Positions 52,535 to 61,204 are shown, numbered from the stretch's first letter. The stretch: DNA of 64,000 nucleotides from Sutcliffiella rhizosphaerae (GCF_917563925.1 NZ_CAKJTJ010000002.1:186001-250000); one strand, 5' to 3'. The notes: a model not told the origin generated them from the sequence alone. Numbers and translations: made by a program.

Positions 52535-52819
52535 CTATTCATAATTAATATATTTATCTGGTTCATTTTGAATCTGCTCCAGCATAACATCAATTAATTC
52601 TATTGGAAATCTGACTTTATGTCGTTCCCCATCTTTTTCATACGCTACAAAATACATCGGTTCTTCTTTTGTTACGATGATATTTGATAGCTTATGATCT
52701 TCCAGAAGGATTCCTTCAAAGAGTTCCATCGTATCCTTTGCAGACTTGTCTTCTGGCCTTGCTTCGAAAACTACTTTAATGGTAAGCCAATTATAGAGTG
52801 TATCCTGAATGGACCTCAT
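52535..52819 (-). CDS. Conserved hypothetical protein
   Basis: A 94-residue soluble protein, MRSIQDTLYNWLTIKVVFEARPEDKSAKDTMELFEGILLEDHKLSNIIV ... RFPIELIDVMLEQIQNEPDKYINYE. It is a mixed alpha-beta protein with no catalytic motif visible. Similar small proteins accompany ylaH in bacilli. AAGGGGG precedes the ATG by ten bases. It is 15 bases after the ylaH stop, so probably co-transcribed with ylaH. Confidence 0.82.
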   Translation of the reverse strand: MRSIQDTLYNWLTIKVVFEARPEDKSAKDTMELFEGILLEDHKLSNIIVTKEEPMYFVAYEKDGERHKVRFPIELIDVMLEQIQNEPDKYINYE

Positions 52820-52834
52820 AAAAATTATGCCCCC

Positions 52835-53149
52835 TTAAGTTTCAGAACTTTCCACTTGTTTGGAGCGGTGAAGCCTTATTTTATAAATGATTAAGATCAA
52901 AGCCGCTACTACCAAGCCCTCTGCAACGGGTAGAAATATACCCAAAAATGACAGAACAGTACTTCCTAAAGCAAGAAAAATATAAATGATGACCGATTTC
53001 AGTATTGGTAACTTCAATGCAAATCCTAGCTTATAAACAAGAATAGACAGACCTAAAATGGTAAAATACAAGTACCACATACCCACATCAGGGTTTTCAT
53101 CGACACGGTAAAGACTGGCAAAAAATGATAGTCTTTCTGTTACATCCAT
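52835..53149 (-). CDS. ylaH: YlaH-like membrane protein
   Basis: A 104-residue membrane protein with three helices (about 23-42, 48-69, 70-91). [69 protein letters not shown] is the YlaH family core. Function is not known. GGGGGA precedes the ATG. It follows typA by about 96 bases on the same strand. Confidence 0.85.
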   Translation of the reverse strand: MDVTERLSFFASLYRVDENPDVGMWYLYFTILGLSILVYKLGFALKLPILKSVIIYIFLALGSTVLSFLGIFLPVAEGLVVAALILIIYKIRLHRSKQVESSET

Positions 53150-53245
53150 TGTCTATCCCCCATTTCCATGAATAGTTTAAATGAAAGGCAAAGGTGAACA
53201 TTAAGTATTCACCTTCTCTCCCATTGGTCTTACAAATTCACAATT

Positions 53246-55081
53246 TTATGCTTCAGCATACTTTTTCTTTTTCGCTAATCTTTCACGCTCGTTTTTATCA
53301 AGGAGTTTCTTACGAAGACGGATGGATTGTGGCGTAATTTCACAATACTCATCTTCATTTAAATACTCTAAAGATTCTTCCAAGGTCATAAGACGAGGCT
53401 TTTTCATACTAACAGTCTGATCTTTCGTTGCAGAACGAACGTTAGTTGCCTGCTTCATTTTACATACGTTTACGACAAGATCGTTTTCACGATTATGCTC
53501 ACCAACAATCATTCCCTCGTAAACTTCTGTCCCAGGCTCTACGAAAATAACTCCACGGTCTTCAATTCCCATAATACCATATGTGGATGCTTTTCCAGCT
53601 TCCATGGAAACTAGCACACCTTGACGACGTCCACCAACTTGACCAGGAGTCATTGGTAAATAGCTGTCAAACGTATGGTTAATAATTCCGTATCCTCTTG
53701 TTAGAGATAAGAATTCTGTTGTATATCCAATCAAACCACGAGATGGCACCATGAAAATTAGGCGAACTTGCCCATTTCCATTATTAATCATATCTACCAT
53801 TTCACCTTTACGGGCACCAATGGATTCCATGATAGCTCCAGTATAATCTTCTGGAACGTCAATTTGAACACGCTCAACTGGTTCGCATTTTTTCCCATCA
53901 ATTTCTTTAATAATTACTTCAGGTTTTGAAACTTGTAACTCAAATCCTTCACGGCGCATGTTTTCAATCAAGATTGACAAGTGTAATTCTCCACGTCCAG
54001 ATACTACCCATGCATCAGGTGAATCTGTTGGATCTACTCGTAAACTTACGTCTGTTTCCAACTGCGCTTCCAAACGTTCCTCAATTTTTCGTGCTGTTAC
54101 AAATTTACCTTCTTTACCTGCGAAAGGACTATTATTTACAAGGAATGTCATCTGTAACGTCGGTTCATCAATACGAAGTACCGGTAATGCTTCTTGTTGA
54201 TCTACAGGACATACCGTTTCCCCCACATTGATATCTTCCATACCAGAAACAGCTACAAGATCTCCTGCTTTTGCTTCTTCAATTTCCACACGCTTTAACC
54301 CAATAAATCCAAACAACTTTGAAACACGGAACTGTTTTACAGAGCCATCTAGTTTCATTAGTGCCACCTGTTGACCAACTTTCATGGTTCCGCGGAATAC
54401 ACGACCGACTCCGATACGTCCCACGTAATCATTGTAATCAAGCAGTGCAACTTGAAATTGCAATGGGTCAGTGCTATTGTCAACTGGCGCAGGAATATGG
54501 TCAATAATTGCCTCATAGATAGCTTCCATGTTTTCATCCTGCTTTTCAGGATTTGTGCTTGCAGTTCCATTAATTGCAGAAGCATACACAACCGGAAACT
54601 CCAATTGTTCCTCAGAAGCATCAAGTTCGATGAATAAATCAATTACCTCATCTACGACTTCTGCTGGACGGGCAAAATCACGATCAATTTTATTAACTAC
54701 AACGATTGGTGTTAAGTTTTGCTCTAATGCCTTTTTTAACACGAAACGTGTTTGAGGCATACAACCTTCATATGCGTCCACTACTAATAGAACGCCATCA
54801 ACCATTTTCATGATACGCTCTACTTCACCACCGAAATCGGCATGTCCTGGAGTATCCATGATGTTAATTCGTGTTTCCTTATAGTTTATTGCAGTATTTT
54901 TGGCTAATATAGTAATCCCACGTTCTCTTTCCAAGTCGTTAGAGTCCATGGCACGTTCTGCAACCTGTTCGTTCGTTCTAAACGTCCCAGCTTGATGCAG
55001 CAATTTGTCTACTAACGTTGTTTTTCCATGGTCAACGTGAGCAATAATTGCGATGTTACGAATATCATTGCGGATGTTCAC
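53246..55081 (-). CDS. typA: Ribosome-binding GTPase TypA/BipA
   Basis: A 611-residue translational GTPase acting in ribosome assembly and stress (ylaG in B. subtilis). Domains: G domain (AHVDHGKT at 14-21, [16 protein letters not shown]), beta-barrel domain II, EF-G-like domains III and V, and the BipA-specific C-terminus rich in Lys. It is complete. The start is GTG after AGGGAG; an extended -10 promoter is close upstream. Confidence 0.95.
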   Translation of the reverse strand: MNIRNDIRNIAIIAHVDHGKTTLVDKLLHQAGTFRTNEQVAERAMDSNDLERERGITILAKNTAINYKETRINIMDTPGHADFGGEVERIMKMVDGVLLVVDAYEGCMPQTRFVLKKALEQNLTPIVVVNKIDRDFARPAEVVDEVIDLFIELDASEEQLEFPVVYASAINGTASTNPEKQDENMEAIYEAIIDHIPAPVDNSTDPLQFQVALLDYNDYVGRIGVGRVFRGTMKVGQQVALMKLDGSVKQFRVSKLFGFIGLKRVEIEEAKAGDLVAVSGMEDINVGETVCPVDQQEALPVLRIDEPTLQMTFLVNNSPFAGKEGKFVTARKIEERLEAQLETDVSLRVDPTDSPDAWVVSGRGELHLSILIENMRREGFELQVSKPEVIIKEIDGKKCEPVERVQIDVPEDYTGAIMESIGARKGEMVDMINNGNGQVRLIFMVPSRGLIGYTTEFLSLTRGYGIINHTFDSYLPMTPGQVGGRRQGVLVSMEAGKASTYGIMGIEDRGVIFVEPGTEVYEGMIVGEHNRENDLVVNVCKMKQATNVRSATKDQTVSMKKPRLMTLEESLEYLNEDEYCEITPQSIRLRKKLLDKNERERLAKKKKYAEA

Positions 55082-55120
55082 TATTTCATCTCCCTAATTT
55101 TACAACTTAATAACTTTAGT

Positions 55121-55130
55121 ATTATACCAC
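55121..55130 (-). promoter_or_regulatory. Extended -10 promoter for typA
   Basis: TGG-TATAAT on the minus strand (TATAAT at 55121-55126) is an extended -10. No good -35 at 17 bases. It lies about 40 bases before the typA GTG. Confidence 0.5.
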
Positions 55131-55207
55131 AAACATAGTAGAAAAGACGCAAGGACTTATGTAAAATAAATTACAGATGTTTATTTGTACACAAAGGAGT
55201 TGTTTTC

Positions 55208-55393
55208 ATGAAAAATATCAAATGGATTTTTATTCTTTTTGCAGTCCTTGCAGCTGTTTCTTTAGGGCTTGTCGGAATTGCGATTGGCGAAAGAAGCACA
55301 CTTGGCATCATTGGGGCATTTGTATTATTCGCTCTAGTTATGGGCTTTGGCTTTAAAACGAAAAAGAAAATGAGAGAAAGCGGGCAGTTGTAA
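55208..55393 (+). CDS. ylaF: Small membrane protein YlaF
   Basis: A 61-residue protein with two membrane helices (about 4-25 and 33-49) and a basic C-terminus (KTKKKMRESG), the YlaF/DUF5325 pattern. Divergent from typA. AAAGGAG precedes the ATG. Function unknown. Confidence 0.85.
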   Translation: MKNIKWIFILFAVLAAVSLGLVGIAIGERSTLGIIGAFVLFALVMGFGFKTKKKMRESGQL

Positions 55394-55407
55394 AGTACAT
55401 TTGTCTG

Positions 55408-55447
55408 AAAAAAAGCCATGGGGGAAAAAACACCACGGCTTTTTTTA
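55408..55447 (+). terminator. Rho-independent terminator after ylaF
   Basis: AAAAAAAGCC-TGG (from 55408) pairs with CCA-GGCTTTTTTT (to 55446), with one A-C mismatch, followed by T-rich sequence. Confidence 0.75.
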
Positions 55448-55509
55448 TTCTATTGGTTCTCGTTCCCTTGGCATAAAAAGACGCACTTACATAGGAATAG
55501 TTCAACCAG

Positions 55510-56304
55510 TTATTTTAGTTTAGAAAGATAATCCTTAGATATCTCTTCATGTAAACCTGGCTTACTTACAAAAACACTATTTTGTTCGAGGAGATTTAAT
55601 GGCTCGCCTAATAAGGTAGTGACTTTCCCGCCTAGTTCCTGAACCATTATTAAACCTGCTGCGAAGTCCCACGGGGATAATCTAAGTGTAATATATGCAT
55701 CTATTCGCCCTGTAGCAACATACGCCATTTCTAATGCAGCTGAACCATATGACCTTGTTCCCCTCACTCTTTTTATTAAGGGAGCTAAAATAGTGGGATC
55801 AATCCTTTTATTTTCCGTAACCCATGTGGCATTGAGCGCGATAACTGCTTTTTCAACCTCCACTTCCTCCAATTGCGGAAGACGGATGTCATTTAAGAAT
55901 GCACCTTCCCCTGGTTTAGCATGATAAAGCTCATCATGCACTACATCATAAATCAACCCAATTTTTCCTATTCCATCCTCATACACCGCAACTGAAATCG
56001 CAAAGTTTCTTTGTTGATGGACAAAGTTCATCGTTCCATCGATAGGATCAATTATCCATACCGTACCATCCAATTTATCAAGCTTATCGCCTAATCCTTC
56101 CTCTCCAAGAATTTGGTGATCAGGATAGGTTTCTCTTATTTTTTCAATTAAAAATTGTTCTGTATCACGATCTATATTAGTAACAAGATCGTCAGGTGAA
56201 GTTTTGGTATGTATCATTAATTCCTGACTGAAAGAAGAGCGAATTCTCTCCCCTGCTTCTCTAGTCCATTTTTTTGCATTCGTGTCTATATCCGACCAAT
56301 TCAT
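55510..56304 (-). CDS. suhB: Inositol monophosphatase family phosphatase (YktC)
   Basis: A 264-residue Mg-dependent sugar-phosphatase fold. GEEGLGDKLDKLDGTVWIIDPIDGTMNFVH (about 68-97) holds the EE and DPIDGT metal ligands, and SPWDFAAGLIMVQELGG the third Asp. Members dephosphorylate inositol phosphate, NADP, fructose-1,6-bisphosphate or similar; the true substrate is not set by sequence. The ATG at 56304 (MNWSDIDTNAK) follows AGGGTA; the longer frame to 56325 lacks a site. Confidence 0.92.
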   Translation of the reverse strand: MNWSDIDTNAKKWTREAGERIRSSFSQELMIHTKTSPDDLVTNIDRDTEQFLIEKIRETYPDHQILGEEGLGDKLDKLDGTVWIIDPIDGTMNFVHQQRNFAISVAVYEDGIGKIGLIYDVVHDELYHAKPGEGAFLNDIRLPQLEEVEVEKAVIALNATWVTENKRIDPTILAPLIKRVRGTRSYGSAALEMAYVATGRIDAYITLRLSPWDFAAGLIMVQELGGKVTTLLGEPLNLLEQNSVFVSKPGLHEEISKDYLSKLK

Positions 56305-56503
56305 GTAAATTACCCTGCCCTTCAAAATTAAAAATCACGATCGAAAGAATTTTTCCTTATATGTAGTTTTTAGCTTACTGAAACAGGCAGTGAAAATCAA
56401 GTAATCTGAAACAGAGTTATGGATGCGATATTTCAGTAGATAATTGCGATATCTTCAAATCCTTATTTTACAGAAAAATCCTTTCATTTGATTGTGACAC
56501 ATA

Positions 56504-56528
56504 GAAAAACGAACCTCGTACAGGTTCG
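56504..56528 (-). terminator. Rho-independent terminator after the 62-residue gene
   Basis: CGAACCT (56510-56516) pairs with AGGTTCG (56522-56528), followed on the minus strand by TTTTTC. Confidence 0.75.
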
Positions 56529-56545
56529 CTCTGTAGCTATTGCTA

Positions 56546-56734
56546 CTAAACCCCTAAACTCAACATTTCTTTTCGTAATTGCTCCAGCTTGGATTTCGAT
56601 TTTTTCATTTTATCTTGGTCACTATCTTGGATGGCTTCATAAAGCACTGCAAGTTCATAATCTATTTCCAGCTTCAAGACCGCTCGATGATTCTCTTCTT
56701 TTCTTTTTTTCCAAGGTGTAGCTACTTGTTTCAT
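56546..56734 (-). CDS. Small charged helical protein of unknown function
   Basis: A 62-residue protein dominated by helix-forming charged residues (KKRKEENHRAVLKLEIDYELAVLYEAIQDSDQDKMKKSKSKLEQLRKEMLSLGV). A coiled coil is likely. I do not recognise a family, but the GAGGGAGGGA ribosome site and the precise terminator after it support a real gene. Location: between an inositol phosphatase gene and yktB. Confidence 0.72.
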   Translation of the reverse strand: MKQVATPWKKRKEENHRAVLKLEIDYELAVLYEAIQDSDQDKMKKSKSKLEQLRKEMLSLGV

Positions 56735-56800
56735 ATCATTCCCTCCCTCAGTTTTTTCTTAGTAACAGATTAAGAAAGTATAAGTTTTTGGAGTTAAATC

Positions 56801-56921
56801 AGCATCTAGCTCCAGCGCTTTGCCCTTTGAAGTCATTAATCAATTCTCCAAGAAGGTTTATCAATCTTCTCGCTTACTCGTCTTCCACTATCCGGGGCTG
56901 ACCGACGCGATTCCGCTTTTC
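56801..56921 (-). repeat. Dispersed intergenic repeat (copy 3 of 3, inverted)
   Basis: Read on the minus strand it starts AGCGGAATCGCGTCGGTCAG, runs through CCCCGGATAGTGGAAGACGAG and ends CAAAGCGCTGGAGCTAGATG, matching the layout of the copy at 14911-15014 (AGCGCC..TCAGCCC..AAGACGAG...AGGCGCTGAAGCT). It lies in the 414-base gap before yktB. Confidence 0.6.
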
Positions 56922-56945
56922 TAAATACATTCATTATTTAAATGG

Positions 56946-57025
56946 TTGCTATATCATATGAAAAGATATAAAGTTGGTAACTAAAATGTGCAGGTACCTA
57001 GCTTACTTTTTATTTGATATAGCAA
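56946..57025. repeat. 20-bp imperfect inverted repeat upstream of yktB
   Basis: TTGCTATATCATATGAAAAG (56946-56965) and CTTTTTATTTGATATAGCAA (57006-57025) match at 18 of 20 positions as an inverted repeat with a 40-base spacer. It lies upstream of the yktB promoter, so it is not part of the yktB leader. It could be a small mobile-element remnant or a protein-binding site. Confidence 0.6.
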
Positions 57026-57049
57026 TTGCAAAATCTAGTTGCTAAATCT

Positions 57050-57078
57050 TTGGAACTCGAAAAGTGCTGTGCTAAAAT
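57050..57078 (+). promoter_or_regulatory. Sigma-A promoter for yktB
   Basis: TTGGAA (57050-57055), 17 bases, TAAAAT (57073-57078), with TG one base before the -10 (extended). It starts about 65 bases before yktB. Confidence 0.65.
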
Positions 57079-57148
57079 ATGTTTATAAAAGCTTGAATAG
57101 TGAACTATTTTTACATACAAGAATGACAAGTTGATGGAGTGATATCAT

Positions 57149-57790
57149 ATGGTAAAGAAAAAATTTAATGGTTTCAAAAAGAAAGATTTTGACGTGTTTA
57201 AAGTGAAAGGGCTTGAAGAAAGAATGGAAGCCTTAAAAGTTCAAATCCAACCTAAGTTTGAGCTGTTGGGAGAATACTTTTCACCTTCGCTAACGGCTAT
57301 GACAGGGGATGAAATTCATTACCATGTTGCAAAACATGCACGGCGCACCATAAATGCACCAAAAGACTCGTGGGTAGCTTTTGCCAATAATCAACGTGGC
57401 TATAAAATGCTTCCGCACTTTCAGATTGGATTATGGGAAACGCATGTATTTATTTGGTTCGCAGTAATTTATGAGGCACCAATGAAAGAAGAATATGGGG
57501 AAGCATTGTTAAAAGACGTTAAAAAAATACGTAAGGAAATTCCCTCTAATTATGTTTGGTCAAAAGACCATACGAAACCAGAAGTGATCCCTCAAAGTGA
57601 CTTGACAGAAGAACAACATAAAGAATTATTTAAACGACTTAAAACTGTCAAAAAAGCAGAAATTTTATGTGGAATCCAAATTCCGATGGAGGAAGCAATC
57701 AAACTTTCTGGTGACGAGACAATAGCAAGAATAGAGGAAGCATTCCAAACATTACGTGGGTTGTACAACTTATCAAAAGAAAAGGTCTAA
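57149..57790 (+). CDS. yktB: DUF1054 family protein YktB
   Basis: A 213-residue cytoplasmic protein: FNGFKKKDFDVFKVKGLEERMEALKVQIQPKFELLGEYFSP, AKHARRTINAPKDSWVAFANNQRGYKMLPHFQIGLWETHVFIWFAVIYE, typical of YktB. The function is unknown. GGAGTG precedes the ATG. It ends at its own terminator. The neighbour yktA is convergent. Confidence 0.9.
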   Translation: MVKKKFNGFKKKDFDVFKVKGLEERMEALKVQIQPKFELLGEYFSPSLTAMTGDEIHYHVAKHARRTINAPKDSWVAFANNQRGYKMLPHFQIGLWETHVFIWFAVIYEAPMKEEYGEALLKDVKKIRKEIPSNYVWSKDHTKPEVIPQSDLTEEQHKELFKRLKTVKKAEILCGIQIPMEEAIKLSGDETIARIEEAFQTLRGLYNLSKEKV

Positions 57791-57799
57791 ATAAAGGTT

Positions 57800-57832
57800 A
57801 AAACCAGGTATTAATTTATCTGGTTTTCTTTT
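57800..57832 (+). terminator. Rho-independent terminator after yktB
   Basis: AAAACCAG (57800-57807) pairs with CTGGTTTT (57820-57827), followed by CTTTT. Confidence 0.75.
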
Positions 57833-57894
57833 ATATTTATTTCTTTAGCATTTCTAACTTGTCATAGTTGCTATTATTAGATAAAAATGTGTAC

Positions 57895-57930
57895 ATGAAA
57901 AAAGCCAATGCACATAAATGCATTAGCTTT
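57895..57930 (-). terminator. Rho-independent terminator after yktA
   Basis: AAAGC-AATGCA (57901-57912) pairs with TGCATT-GCTTT (57919-57930), one mismatch, with TTTTTTC on the minus strand. Confidence 0.82.
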
Positions 57931-57943
57931 TCCTTCACTGACT

Positions 57944-58216
57944 TCAAGACACTTTAACTATCTCTCCAGACAGCATCTCTTTAGCCTTCTTCATCGCTTT
58001 ATAAATCGAGAATCCGCTCATTTCCTCATATTCCATCCCCAAGTTTTTTTCTTGTGCTTTACTTGGAACAATTTCTTTAAAGCGGCGGTACAAGTCCAAA
58101 ATATGGTCTCGTTCCACTCCTTTTGTATAGGCCTTCTCAACCGCTTCATAAAATGCAATTACGTCAATAAGCTCGTCGGTTGACCAATCGTATGACATTG
58201 GGTATGAAAACTCCAT
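57944..58216 (-). CDS. yktA: UPF0223 family protein YktA
   Basis: A 90-residue helical protein, MEFSYPMSYDWSTDELIDVIAFYEAVEKAYTKGVERDHILDLYRRFKEIVPSKAQEKNL, matching UPF0223/YktA. The function is unknown. GAGGTGG precedes the ATG. It lies 51 bases after the nitronate-monooxygenase-like gene with no terminator between, so it may share its transcript. Confidence 0.9.
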   Translation of the reverse strand: MEFSYPMSYDWSTDELIDVIAFYEAVEKAYTKGVERDHILDLYRRFKEIVPSKAQEKNLGMEYEEMSGFSIYKAMKKAKEMLSGEIVKVS

Positions 58217-58267
58217 TAGACCACCTCATTTAATTTCATGAAAAGAACAGTATACCACCTTTTTTCT

Positions 58268-59227
58268 TTAGGTTGTCCATCTTTCTCTAATTTTCTCCCC
58301 CTCTGCAATCATTCTGGAAATAAGCGATTCGACTGTAGGAACATCCTGAATCAATCCCATCACTTGCCCAGCCCATGCAAAACCTTCCTTTGAATTACCC
58401 TCATAGATCAATTTTTTATTTGCTATTCCACTTATAAGCTCTTTCAGACCTTCATATCCACTTTCCTCTTTCTCTATTGTTAATATTTGATCTGTCCACT
58501 CATTTTTAATTGCCCTTGCTGGTGCACCTAGAGATCTTTTTATTACGACAGTATCATTCTCCGTACCCTTAATAAGAAGGTCTTTATAGACGGGATGTGC
58601 ATGAAGGCATTCCTGTGTCGCAATGAATCTTGTCCCCATCTCAACACCATCAGCACCGAGCGATAGGGCTGCCATTAACCCTCTCCCGTCGCCAATACCA
58701 CCTGATGCAATGACAGGTATGGAAAGGGAGTCTACAACTTTCGGTACAAGCACCATTGTCCCTAAGTCATTCTTACCGAGATGTCCTCCACCCTCTTGTC
58801 CGACTACCATGACTGCATCTGCTCCAAGTTCTTCTGCCTTTTGCGCTTGTCGCGTAGCAGCAACAAGAACAAGTTTTTTACAAGGAACCGCTTCTAAACG
58901 TTTAAATATGGGGGAGGGATTTCCGCCTGTCATAGAAATAACAGGCACCTGTTCCTCTATTGCAACTTCGAGCATATGTTCAAAGGGTCTTCCATGCTGA
59001 CCAATCGCATAGTTAACTCCAAAAGGTTTATCTGTTAACTTTCGAGTCATTTTAATTTCTTCTCGTAATAGTTCTGGAGTTTCCAAGCTCATAGCAGTAA
59101 TTTGACCAAGTCCTCCTGCATTTGATACAGCTGCAGCTAGCTCCGCATAAGCTAAATATGCAAGTCCTCCCTGTATAATTGGATACTTTATTTCTAAAAG
59201 ATCTGTAACACGAGTATTCCATTTCAT
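58268..59227 (-). CDS. Nitronate monooxygenase / enoyl-ACP-reductase-II-like flavoprotein
   Basis: A 319-residue FMN TIM-barrel protein. PIIQGGLAYLAYAELAAAVSNAGGLGQITA at the N-terminus, VVGQEGGGHLGKNDLGTMVLVPKVVDSLSIPVIASGGIGDGRGLMAALSLGADGVEMGTRF (about 140-200) hold the flavin-phosphate site and catalytic His of the 2-nitropropane dioxygenase family. It could detoxify nitronates or act as FabK; FabI-type enzymes would be needed to judge. GAGAGGTGA precedes the ATG. Divergent from speA. Confidence 0.87.
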   Translation of the reverse strand: MKWNTRVTDLLEIKYPIIQGGLAYLAYAELAAAVSNAGGLGQITAMSLETPELLREEIKMTRKLTDKPFGVNYAIGQHGRPFEHMLEVAIEEQVPVISMTGGNPSPIFKRLEAVPCKKLVLVAATRQAQKAEELGADAVMVVGQEGGGHLGKNDLGTMVLVPKVVDSLSIPVIASGGIGDGRGLMAALSLGADGVEMGTRFIATQECLHAHPVYKDLLIKGTENDTVVIKRSLGAPARAIKNEWTDQILTIEKEESGYEGLKELISGIANKKLIYEGNSKEGFAWAGQVMGLIQDVPTVESLISRMIAEGEKIRERWTT

Positions 59228-59429
59228 TTTCTCTTCACCTCTCCACGATGTCGTCCCTTTTATAACTTCTTCTTACAGTCAAAAACTCCTGTTTTTTTAC
59301 TAAAGAAAAATCTTTGCAACCAACAGGATAAATGCTATAATTCATTTGTTTTACGTCTTTATTTGTTCTATCTTTTTAGATGCGTTATTATAATTAAATC
59401 CATTCTTTTTAAAGAGGTGCAAAGTTAAG

Positions 59430-60911
59430 TTGACATATTCTCAAAATGACACACCATTATTTACTGGACTGTTAAACCATTCAAAAAAGGATCCAGTTCA
59501 ATTTCACATCCCTGGACATAAAAAAGGAACAGGAATAGATCCTGCATTCCGTGAATTTATTGGAGACAATGCTTTATCAATAGATTTAATTAATATAGGT
59601 CCACTTGATGACTTACATCATCCAAAAGGAATAATTAAAGATGCACAAGATTTAGCGGCGAAAGCTTTCGGTGCAGACCATACCTTCTTTTCTGTACAAG
59701 GGACAAGCGGAGCAATTATGACAATGGTTATGGCCGTTTGCGGACCAGGAGAAAAAATTATTGTTCCAAGAAATGTCCATAAATCAGTTATGTCTGCAAT
59801 CGTGTTTTCTGGGGCTGTCCCAATTTTCATTCACCCTGAGGTAGATAAAGAATTAGGAATTTCACATGGAATCACAACTGATGCAGTGGAAAAAGCATTA
59901 CAACAACACCCTGATGCAAAAGGTGTATTAGTAATCAATCCTACTTATTTTGGCGTTTCTGCTGATTTAATCCAGATTGTCGAGATTGCACATTCGTTCA
60001 ATGTACCTGTCCTTGTTGATGAAGCTCACGGCGTTCACATCCATTTTCATGAAGCACTGCCACTTTCTGCGATGCAAGCAGGTGCTGATATGGCAGCAAC
60101 AAGTGTGCACAAACTAGGTGGTTCCATGACACAAAGCTCCATTTTAAATGTTAAAGAAGGCATTGTGAACGTAAATCGGATCCAAAGTATTCTAAGTATG
60201 TTGACAACCACTTCCACATCATACCTCTTACTTGCCTCATTGGATGTTGCAAGAAAACGTTTAGCGACAGAGGGACACCAATTAATTGACAAAACTATTC
60301 AGCTTGCTGAAAATACAAGAAGTGCCATTAACACAATAGAGTATCTCTATTGTGTTGGACCAGAAATTCTTGGGAGAAAAGCAACATTTGATTACGATCC
60401 TACCAAGTTAATTATATCTGTGAAGAAATTAAACTTAACTGGCTATGATGTAGAGAAATGGCTTCGGAGAAATTACAATCTGGAAGTTGAACTATCTGAT
60501 TTATATAATATCCTCTGCATCGTAACACCGGGTGATACCGAAGTAGAAACAGGCATCCTGTTAAAAGCACTTCAGGAGCTTTCAGCTGAATATAGTCATC
60601 AAGCAGGCAATGCAGAAAATGAAGTAAAAGTCTTACTTCCCGATATACCTGTGTTGGCCATTGCTCCAAGAGATGCGTTTTATTCAGAAACAGAAGTAGT
60701 ACCTTTTGAAGAATCTGCAGGAAGAATTATTGCAGAATTTATTATGGTATATCCCCCTGGCATTCCAATTTTTACACCAGGAGAAATAATAACGGAAGAA
60801 AACCTTGCTTATATAAGAAAAACAATAGAAGTCGGACTTCCTGTACAAGGACCTGAAGATTACGACCTAAAGCACTTGAGAGTCATAAAAGAACATAGAG
60901 CTATACGATAA
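59430..60911 (+). CDS. speA: Arginine decarboxylase (Orn/Lys/Arg decarboxylase family)
   Basis: A 493-residue PLP enzyme. Fold-type I landmarks: HIPGHKKGTGIDPAFREFIG, GTSGAI (PLP-phosphate site, about 91-96), DEAH (197-200) and the Schiff-base lysine K228 in SVHKLGGS. In B. subtilis SpeA makes agmatine, the first step to spermidine. It is a bacillar short-form enzyme lacking the N-terminal wing domain of the E. coli inducible enzymes. The start is TTG after AAAGAGGTG. A TATAAT is seen at 59389-59394 but no good -35. SR1 lies convergently downstream. Confidence 0.92.
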   Translation: MTYSQNDTPLFTGLLNHSKKDPVQFHIPGHKKGTGIDPAFREFIGDNALSIDLINIGPLDDLHHPKGIIKDAQDLAAKAFGADHTFFSVQGTSGAIMTMVMAVCGPGEKIIVPRNVHKSVMSAIVFSGAVPIFIHPEVDKELGISHGITTDAVEKALQQHPDAKGVLVINPTYFGVSADLIQIVEIAHSFNVPVLVDEAHGVHIHFHEALPLSAMQAGADMAATSVHKLGGSMTQSSILNVKEGIVNVNRIQSILSMLTTTSTSYLLLASLDVARKRLATEGHQLIDKTIQLAENTRSAINTIEYLYCVGPEILGRKATFDYDPTKLIISVKKLNLTGYDVEKWLRRNYNLEVELSDLYNILCIVTPGDTEVETGILLKALQELSAEYSHQAGNAENEVKVLLPDIPVLAIAPRDAFYSETEVVPFEESAGRIIAEFIMVYPPGIPIFTPGEIITEENLAYIRKTIEVGLPVQGPEDYDLKHLRVIKEHRAIR

Positions 60912-60919
60912 ACATAAAC

Positions 60920-60948
60920 AGAGGCCCAATCCATTAGGATGGGCCTCT
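60920..60948. terminator. Hairpin between speA and SR1
   Basis: AGAGGCCCA-TCC (60920-60932, one bulge) pairs with GGA-TGGGCCTCT (60937-60948). T-runs on either strand are short. It probably terminates both convergent transcripts. Confidence 0.7.
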
Positions 60949-60953
60949 TATAG

Positions 60954-61079
60954 TTATGCTAGTTCTTCGTTTTTTTCAGTGCACTGGCAATCAACACATT
61001 TTGCATAATAAGTGGTAACCTTTTCATCCTCAAAGTGATCTACTGCGCAGTTACAAATTTGACAAATTATTGTACCCAT
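60954..61079 (-). CDS. sr1P: SR1P-type GapA-binding peptide (41 residues)
   Basis: Small peptide MGTIICQICNCAVDHFEDEK... with VTTYYAKCVDCQC and a charged tail. The MGTI-CQ start and HFEDEKVT core are the SR1P family signature; CxxC pairs suggest a zinc knuckle. In B. subtilis SR1P binds the glyceraldehyde-3-phosphate dehydrogenase GapA and stimulates RNase J1. AGAGG lies ten bases before the ATG. It is shorter than most gene-calling thresholds and easily missed. Confidence 0.88.
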   Translation of the reverse strand: MGTIICQICNCAVDHFEDEKVTTYYAKCVDCQCTEKNEELA

Positions 61080-61129
61080 ACCCTTTCAACCTCTTTTCGA
61101 AAGTTATTTTGTTGTTCATTAGCAATTAT

Positions 61130-61143
61130 TGAAAGCGTTTTAT
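61130..61143. promoter_or_regulatory. cre-like site near the SR1 start
   Basis: TGAAAGCGTTTTAT agrees with TGWAANCGNTNWCA at 12 of 14 positions. It lies just downstream of the predicted SR1 transcription start, where CcpA could act as a roadblock, consistent with glycolytic repression of SR1. Confidence 0.5.
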
Positions 61144-61155
61144 ATTATTAAATTA

Positions 61156-61184
61156 ATGATAAACCTGTTAATGTGTTATGTCAA
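61156..61184 (-). promoter_or_regulatory. Sigma-A promoter of SR1
   Basis: TTGACA (61179-61184), 17 bases, TATCAT (61156-61161). A near-consensus promoter, about 70 bases upstream of the peptide start. Confidence 0.85.
61172..61182 (+). promoter_or_regulatory. CcpN-like box overlapping the SR1 -35
   Basis: TGTGTTATGTC fits TRTGHYATAYW at 9 of 11 positions and overlaps the -35 and spacer. Confidence 0.5.
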
Positions 61185-61193
61185 TAATTAAAT

Positions 61194-61204
61194 TGTATAA
61201 CACA
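61194..61204 (-). promoter_or_regulatory. CcpN box upstream of the SR1 -35
   Basis: TGTGTTATACA on the minus strand matches the CcpN consensus TRTGHYATAYW at every position. CcpN represses sr1, gapB and pckA during glycolysis. Confidence 0.75.

Larger units (their letters stand above)
60915..61149 (-). ncRNA. sr1: SR1-type dual-function small RNA
   Basis: Predicted transcript from the promoter at 61156-61184 to the hairpin at 60920-60948, about 235 bases, carrying the SR1P reading frame. In B. subtilis SR1 lies beside speA, pairs with ahrC mRNA (arginine catabolism activator), and encodes SR1P. Location, peptide and CcpN boxes agree; ends are inferred. Whether an ahrC-complementary region is retained was not tested. 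Confidence 0.75.

Noticed and set aside
53926-54755. Frames opposite typA
   Set aside because: Antisense shadows of a conserved GTPase; no start sites or families.
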